Shown here: piece after piece, positions 30,524 through 34,453 of the stretch
Numbering within the stretch: the stretch's first letter is position 1
Layout of the letters: each line of letters opens with the position of its first letter
Source: Trichlorobacter sp.
GTDB taxonomy: Bacteria; Desulfobacterota; Desulfuromonadia; Geobacterales; Pseudopelobacteraceae
Assembly: GCF_030247655.1 (NCBI RefSeq)
Contig: NZ_JAOTRZ010000013.1
Coordinates: 1-34,453 of the forward strand
Length of the DNA stretch: 34,453 nucleotides
Reading direction: 5' to 3'
The notes under the pieces: generated by a model
Database searches by the model: none
What the model was told of the DNA's origin: nothing
The model's input: the letters and a program-made list of their open reading frames with translations, nothing else
Program-made: the position numbers and the translations under genes

Positions 30524-30900
30524 AGTTTCTCATCGTGATGAGTGCGGATGGCTGGCCGATTGTCACATGCACCGTTGTCACCGTTACGTTCATTTCGCAG
30601 CAGGCTTCCTTGATCTGAACACCTTTTGCCGGGGAGCTTTAGACGCACCTGCTGGAGCGGATTGACGGTAACCTGGGGAGCCAAGGTACCCAGCCACTCT
30701 GTGCGATTAAGGGCTTTCAATACCTTTACCAATGACTTTGTTGTCGAGGTTTGCCCCGATTCCAGCCGCTTAACTGCGTTCAGGGCAACACCTGCTCTTT
30801 CGGCAAGTTCACTCTGCGCCAAATTACGAAGAATCCTAAGATTACGTATTTGTTGCCCTAATTGTTCTTCCAGCTCTTCTATTGTTTTAAACTTTTGCAT
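30499..30900 (-). CDS. hipB: HipB-like XRE antitoxin, module 2, extended C-terminus
   Basis: A 133-residue frame. Residues 1-75 are a clean XRE helix-turn-helix (EELEEQLGQQIRNLRILRNLAQSELAERAGVALNAVKRLESGQTSTTKSLVKVLKALNRTEWL). The part to about residue 93 (NPLQQVRLKLPGKR) is family-like. The last about 40 residues look unrelated to any HipB, and a shift at the A4 tract (complement of 30624-30627) would instead give a short ending KVFRSRKPAAK with a stop at 30590-30592. AGAGG lies before the ATG. Whether the shift is real or ancestral is uncertain. Confidence 0.8.
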   Translation of the reverse strand: MQKFKTIEELEEQLGQQIRNLRILRNLAQSELAERAGVALNAVKRLESGQTSTTKSLVKVLKALNRTEWLGTLAPQVTVNPLQQVRLKLPGKRCSDQGSLLRNERNGDNGACDNRPAIRTHHDEKLCINQSKK

Positions 30901-30914
30901 AACAGCCTCTTAAA

Positions 30915-30948
30915 GGTCCTTATTGTTATTTAAGCTACAATAAGGACC
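30915..30948 (-). promoter_or_regulatory. 12-base palindromic operator of hipBA module 2
   Basis: GGTCCTTATTGT (30915-30926) and ACAATAAGGACC (30937-30948) are perfect inverted repeats with a 10-base spacer, 15 bases before the hipB start. A further partial site, GGAC-N8-GTCC, spans 30944-30959. Binding by HipB is inferred. Confidence 0.7.
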
Positions 30949-31074
30949 ACAAAAAGTCCATACTAATATGCATTAGCGGCTGGGCAGAACACCTACCGGG
31001 TTTTAGGGCAGGTGCTTCTGTCTGGTTATACCTCGCCTTTCGTTTTTGGTGGGGTAAAAGGAGAGATGAGAATG

Positions 31075-31575
31075 TTAAAAATGTGCGGCGCTACTGTATG
31101 TTCTGCGTATAGATCCCGTTTCTCGTTTTTGAGAATGGTCAAGAATTTCAAAGCCACAACAGTCGCATTTATAATGAGTCCCTTGGCTGTTAAAGTCCGA
31201 CCTTTGCAAATAGCCTTTTTTGCTTTTCATAAAACATGCTGTACAAAGCTTATGCTGCGGCTCGCCGTTCTCCATTCCTGGCTTAACGGTAAGGTTAAAA
31301 ACTCCAGAACAAATTTCTGTAAGTTGGTAGCGTTCCGCCTCTCGCTCCCAGTTTTTCAGCTTCACAATTTCCTTTTCAAGCTCGCTTATTCTGCTGGTGA
31401 GCGCCACTTGCTTCTCTTGACTGGCGAGTGCAACTCCGGTGGCACTCATGAGCTTTGTGTTTACCTCGGAAACTGCGGCAACAATTTCATTGTACTCGGC
31501 AAGTCCCTTATTAGCTTTGACTACCTCAAAAAGTGCTTTAGCAGATTGAACGGCAGCATTGATTTCAGTGAACAT
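31075..31575 (-). CDS. Hypothetical coiled-coil / zinc-ribbon protein
   Basis: A 166-residue soluble protein. Residues about 1-85 form a helical, coiled-coil part (MFTEINAAVQSAKALFEVVKANKGLAEYNEIVAAVSEVNTKLMSATGVALASQEKQVALTSRISELEKEIVKLKNWEREAERYQL). The rest holds two cysteine pairs, LCTAC and KCDCCG, spaced as a zinc ribbon. I have seen similar proteins in accessory and phage-associated DNA but no function is known to me. GGAGG lies 8-12 bases before ATG 31575. A longer frame extends upstream into the cobDQ gene but lacks support. It stands alone between cobDQ and hipBA module 2. Confidence 0.7.
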   Translation of the reverse strand: MFTEINAAVQSAKALFEVVKANKGLAEYNEIVAAVSEVNTKLMSATGVALASQEKQVALTSRISELEKEIVKLKNWEREAERYQLTEICSGVFNLTVKPGMENGEPQHKLCTACFMKSKKGYLQRSDFNSQGTHYKCDCCGFEILDHSQKRETGSIRRTYSSAAHF

Positions 31576-31624
31576 AGTAGTCCTCCGTTTGGGGGGTAAT
31601 TTTTCTTGGTATAACTTGTTATTG

Positions 31625-31652
31625 ACCGGTTCACGCACGCGCGTGAACCGGT
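31625..31652. terminator. Perfect hairpin after the cobD-cobQ fusion
   Basis: ACCGGTTCACGC (31625-31636) pairs perfectly with GCGTGAACCGGT (31641-31652) around ACGC. It lies 35 bases downstream of the cobDQ stop on the minus strand. No T-run follows on either strand, so it may be a weak terminator, an mRNA-stabilising hairpin or a protein site for the gene at 31575. Confidence 0.4.
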
Positions 31653-31687
31653 GATCTTCCCAAAAAAGATGTTGGCCGGAATACTGG

Positions 31688-34279
31688 TCACACCCGCAAC
31701 AATCGATAGATCTCCCGTATATCCAGGCTATTCCGCACGCAGTCAGCCAGCCGGTCCAGGGCCGGTTCCAGGTCATAGCAGGCGCGGATACTGCCGTTAG
31801 CCTGCCAGCCTTTGCGCTGTCGCAGGCGATCCAGCCACCAGCGCCGGAACGGATCAGCATCAAACAGACCGTGCAGATAGCTGCCCCAGATCAGACCATC
31901 CGGATTGCCAGCACCAAGTAGACTGCCATCCTGACTGGTAATCAGCGGCTGTAGATTGTCTCCGCTGGTGATGCCGTGGTGAATCTCATAGCCGCTTAAC
32001 AGACAGCCAGAGGGGATATGACGACAGCTGGCCTGGCGGGTGGTTTTTTCTTCAGCCATGACGGTGTTGATCGCTAGCAGCCCCAGGCCCTGCTGCTCAT
32101 CTGCACCGGATTCAATGGCGTATGGGTCGCTGATTCCGTTACCCAGCAACTGAAACCCGCCGCAGATGCCGACAAGCTCAGTCTTTCCAGCCTGTGCAAG
32201 TTCAAGAATAGCTGCTGCCAGTCCGGTCTGTTGCAACCAGGCCAGGTCAGCCAGGGTATTCTTGCTGCCGGGCAGAATCAGGGCATCGGGCCGCCCAAGA
32301 TCAGCTACATTACGGACAATCCGCAGGCCCACATCAGGCTCCAGCCCCAGCGGATCAAGGTCAGTAAAGTTAGAGATATGGGGCAGGTCAAGCAGTGCAA
32401 TATCAAGCAGTTGCTGATCCTTTTCGCCGGTTGGCAGAAGCCCTTGTTTGAAGGAGACTGAATCCTCCTCCGGCAAGCCAAGGTTCCGCAAATAGGGCAC
32501 CGTACCCAGCACCGGCTTACCCGTATGGAAGAGGGTGTATTCCAGGGCATCCCCCAGCAGACTTGCATCGCCCCGGAAGCGGTTGATCACAAACCCGGCC
32601 ACCATGGCCCGCTCTGCCTCGTTCAAGACCTCCATGGTTCCCACAAAGGAGGCAAACACGCCGCCCCGGTCAATATCCCCCACCAGCAGCACCGGCGCAT
32701 TGGCATGCTGCGCCATCCGCATGTTAACGATATCATTGGCCTTCAGGTTGACCTCAGCCGGACTGCCAGCCCCTTCCAGCACCATCAGCTGATGCTCTGC
32801 TGCCAGTTCATCATAACAACGCTGCACCGTACCCCAGACCTTTTCCCGCTGTTCTGCATAGCTCTTGAAATCCGTGTTTCCCACAGCCTTGCCGCAGAGG
32901 ATCACTTGTGAACCGGTCTCACTGTTGGGCTTGAGCAGCACCGGATTCATCCGCAGATCCGGGTCAAGCCGACAGGCCTGGGCCTGCAGCACCTGGGCCC
33001 GCCCCATCTCGCCACCATTGCGGGTGACAAAGGAGTTAAGCGACATGTTCTGGGCCTTGAACGGCGCCACGTCATGGCCGTCCTGCTTCAGGATACGGCA
33101 GAGCGCCGCGGTCAGGATGCTTTTGCCGGCATTGGAGCCGGTGCCCTGAAACATGATTGCCGGAGTCTGACGCTTGACCGGTTGCTGGCGGCTTGGTGCC
33201 AGAATCGTCTGCAAGACACCGCAAAGCTGTTCCTGCTCCGGTTCAGTCCGCACGGCCACCCTGAAATAACGATGGTCAAGACCGTTGAAATTACTGCAAA
33301 CTCGCAGGGCGATCCCCTGTTGCAGGGTTAATCCGGCAAGTTGTGGAGCATCAAGCGTGGCATGATCCAGCCGCAGCAGCAGGAAGTTGGCTTCGCCGGG
33401 GTAGATTGTCAGACCGGGGAGTTTGGCAAGCGCACGGGTCAGTTCTTCACGCTGCCGAATCACAAAGCTGCGGCTGCGTTGCAGATAATCGACATCCTGC
33501 ACCGCCCGCGCACCCACGGCCTGGGCCAGGCTGTTGACGGTCCAGTTGGGCAGGTAGTTTTTAAGTTGCTGGATATGCCCTGCAGCGCCGGTTAGATAGC
33601 CCAGGCGCAGGCCGGGAATGGCGTACAGCTTGGTGAGGGAGGTAAGGACGAGCAGATTGGCAGGCCGGTTCTGCTGCAGGCTTTGACTGCCGTCGGTAAA
33701 GCCGATGAACGACTCATCCACCACAAACAAAGTAGCTGGATGCTCCGCTGCAATCCGACGCAGGGCTTCAGCATCAAAGGTGCGACCGGTGGGATTATTG
33801 GGCTGGCCCAGCAGCACCAGTTGGTCAGGCCTCAAGAGTGGCACAAGGCGGGCTGGATCAAGCAGAAAACCATTGTCTGGAGCAAGTGGAAACGGCTGAA
33901 TAGTCAGGCCAGAAAGCCGGGCCGGTTCCTCATAATCAGCATAGCTGGGCACCGGCAGCAGCAGGGAAGAGCAGCCCAGCGCACGGGGCAGCAGATGCAG
34001 CAGCTCGGTGGCGCCGTTACCCACCAGGATCTGGTCAGCCGGTATCCGGTGCAGGGCAGCTATCGCCTCAACCAGTTCGGTTGCATCCGGGTCAGGGTAA
34101 TGGATCAGGTCACTGATCCGGCTTTCAATCAGCGGACGCAACCAGTCTGGCGGCCCCAACGGGTTGATGTTGGCGGAGAAATCCAGCAGCTCGGCTTGTG
34201 GAATCCCTGACAGGGCGCTCAGGCCGCGCAGATTGCCACCATGGCTATGTCGTACCGGCTGCTGGCTCAGGTTGGTCAT
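31688..34279 (-). CDS. CobD-CobQ fusion: threonine-phosphate decarboxylase / cobyric acid synthase
   Basis: An 863-residue bifunctional protein. Residues 1 to about 362 are a PLP-dependent aminotransferase-fold enzyme of the CobD type (SHGGNLRGLS, LLDFSANINPLGPP, GQPNNPTGR, and the PLP lysine Lys217 in TSLTKLYAIPGLRLGYL), which makes aminopropanol phosphate from threonine phosphate. After a short linker (APSRQQPVKRQTP) residues about 374-863 are cobyric acid synthase: ATP site MFQGTGSNAGKSILT, FKAQNMSLNSFVT, and a glutamine amidotransferase domain with Cys706 in VGICGGFQLLG and His803 in YLHGLF. Both parts are full length with all key residues. The two products feed CbiB. Each activity is normally a separate protein. 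Confidence 0.92.
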   Translation of the reverse strand: MTNLSQQPVRHSHGGNLRGLSALSGIPQAELLDFSANINPLGPPDWLRPLIESRISDLIHYPDPDATELVEAIAALHRIPADQILVGNGATELLHLLPRALGCSSLLLPVPSYADYEEPARLSGLTIQPFPLAPDNGFLLDPARLVPLLRPDQLVLLGQPNNPTGRTFDAEALRRIAAEHPATLFVVDESFIGFTDGSQSLQQNRPANLLVLTSLTKLYAIPGLRLGYLTGAAGHIQQLKNYLPNWTVNSLAQAVGARAVQDVDYLQRSRSFVIRQREELTRALAKLPGLTIYPGEANFLLLRLDHATLDAPQLAGLTLQQGIALRVCSNFNGLDHRYFRVAVRTEPEQEQLCGVLQTILAPSRQQPVKRQTPAIMFQGTGSNAGKSILTAALCRILKQDGHDVAPFKAQNMSLNSFVTRNGGEMGRAQVLQAQACRLDPDLRMNPVLLKPNSETGSQVILCGKAVGNTDFKSYAEQREKVWGTVQRCYDELAAEHQLMVLEGAGSPAEVNLKANDIVNMRMAQHANAPVLLVGDIDRGGVFASFVGTMEVLNEAERAMVAGFVINRFRGDASLLGDALEYTLFHTGKPVLGTVPYLRNLGLPEEDSVSFKQGLLPTGEKDQQLLDIALLDLPHISNFTDLDPLGLEPDVGLRIVRNVADLGRPDALILPGSKNTLADLAWLQQTGLAAAILELAQAGKTELVGICGGFQLLGNGISDPYAIESGADEQQGLGLLAINTVMAEEKTTRQASCRHIPSGCLLSGYEIHHGITSGDNLQPLITSQDGSLLGAGNPDGLIWGSYLHGLFDADPFRRWWLDRLRQRKGWQANGSIRACYDLEPALDRLADCVRNSLDIREIYRLLRV

Positions 34280-34303
34280 ATCAGGGCAGGATGGGCAAAC
34301 AGC

Positions 34304-34453
34304 TTATTCAGACGCTGCCAGTTGTTTCTTCAGGTTGTAGACAACACCGGCATTGGCCAGCGCAATGGTGGCATAACGGGACAACATGGTGAGAAATTCC
34401 AGATGATCATTATTAAACGGCTCTCCACTGATACCGCCGGAGATGGTCAAGAC
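34304..34453 (-). CDS. GAF-domain protein, C-terminal end (truncated by window)
   Basis: The last 49 codons of a leftward gene. They encode ISGGISGEPFNNDHLEFLTMLSRYATIALANAGVVYNLKKQLAASE, the C-terminal strand and helix of a GAF domain. The rest lies outside the window, so the full protein (a sensor kinase, regulator or signalling protein) cannot be named. It ends 24 bases before the cobDQ start and may share a transcript with it. Confidence 0.6.
   Translation of the reverse strand, partial: VLTISGGISGEPFNNDHLEFLTMLSRYATIALANAGVVYNLKKQLAASE

Noticed and set aside
33683-34210. A 175-codon plus-strand frame over cobD
   Set aside because: It is antisense to a well-supported catalytic domain and shows no family features.

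Overview
The window reads as chromosomal DNA of a Geobacter/Trichlorobacter-like bacterium (Desulfobacterota, Geobacterales). This is inferred from the gene repertoire: a sigma54-dependent response regulator, a Dcu-type C4-dicarboxylate carrier, a C_GCAxxG_C_C protein, a membrane-tethered chemotaxis receptor, LPS heptose epimerase, cobalamin genes, and dispersed palindromic repeats. No ribosomal RNA, tRNA, CRISPR array or prophage structural genes were found. The species is not proven by the sequence.

Layout. Bases 1-1010 hold the end of tyrS, its terminator and a DUF502 membrane protein. Bases 1220-6507 form one compact + strand operon whose genes overlap or nearly touch: an RlmI-type rRNA methyltransferase, cydD, cydC, a four-helix membrane protein and a small GGQ release-factor-like protein. 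Two tiny minus-strand genes follow, one of them a stand-alone FliG middle-domain-like protein. Then come uup, a VF530-family gene and a DEAD-box helicase, again overlapping. Bases 10730-11391 carry a VapC/Phd-type toxin-antitoxin module. Bases 11483-15043 carry a periplasmic-sensing histidine kinase, its sigma54 activator and a C_GCAxxG_C_C protein, meeting an Hsp70-like gene head-on. After a methyltransferase, a DUF1643 gene and a brnTA module comes a Dcu-type transporter. It has a good sigma54 promoter and three upstream ATAAC-N4-GTTAT palindromes. A minus-strand run holds a molybdopterin oxidoreductase, an MCP and an OmpH/Skp-like protein. hldD is followed by ccdAB and by cobalamin genes (cbiB and a cobD-cobQ fusion), which are split by two tandem hipBA modules and a coiled-coil/zinc-ribbon protein.

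The main points of interest are these. A palindromic repeat lies in frame inside cydD, in the linker between the membrane and ATPase domains, and two more copies lie between genes. Five toxin-antitoxin modules lie in 20 kb, three of them with clear palindromic operators. The three-site upstream array plus sigma54 promoter before the transporter is a predicted regulon signal. The CobD-CobQ fusion, the mini-FliG protein, a CcdB lacking the usual C-terminal residues, and a possible small RNA upstream of the Hsp70-like gene also merit checking.
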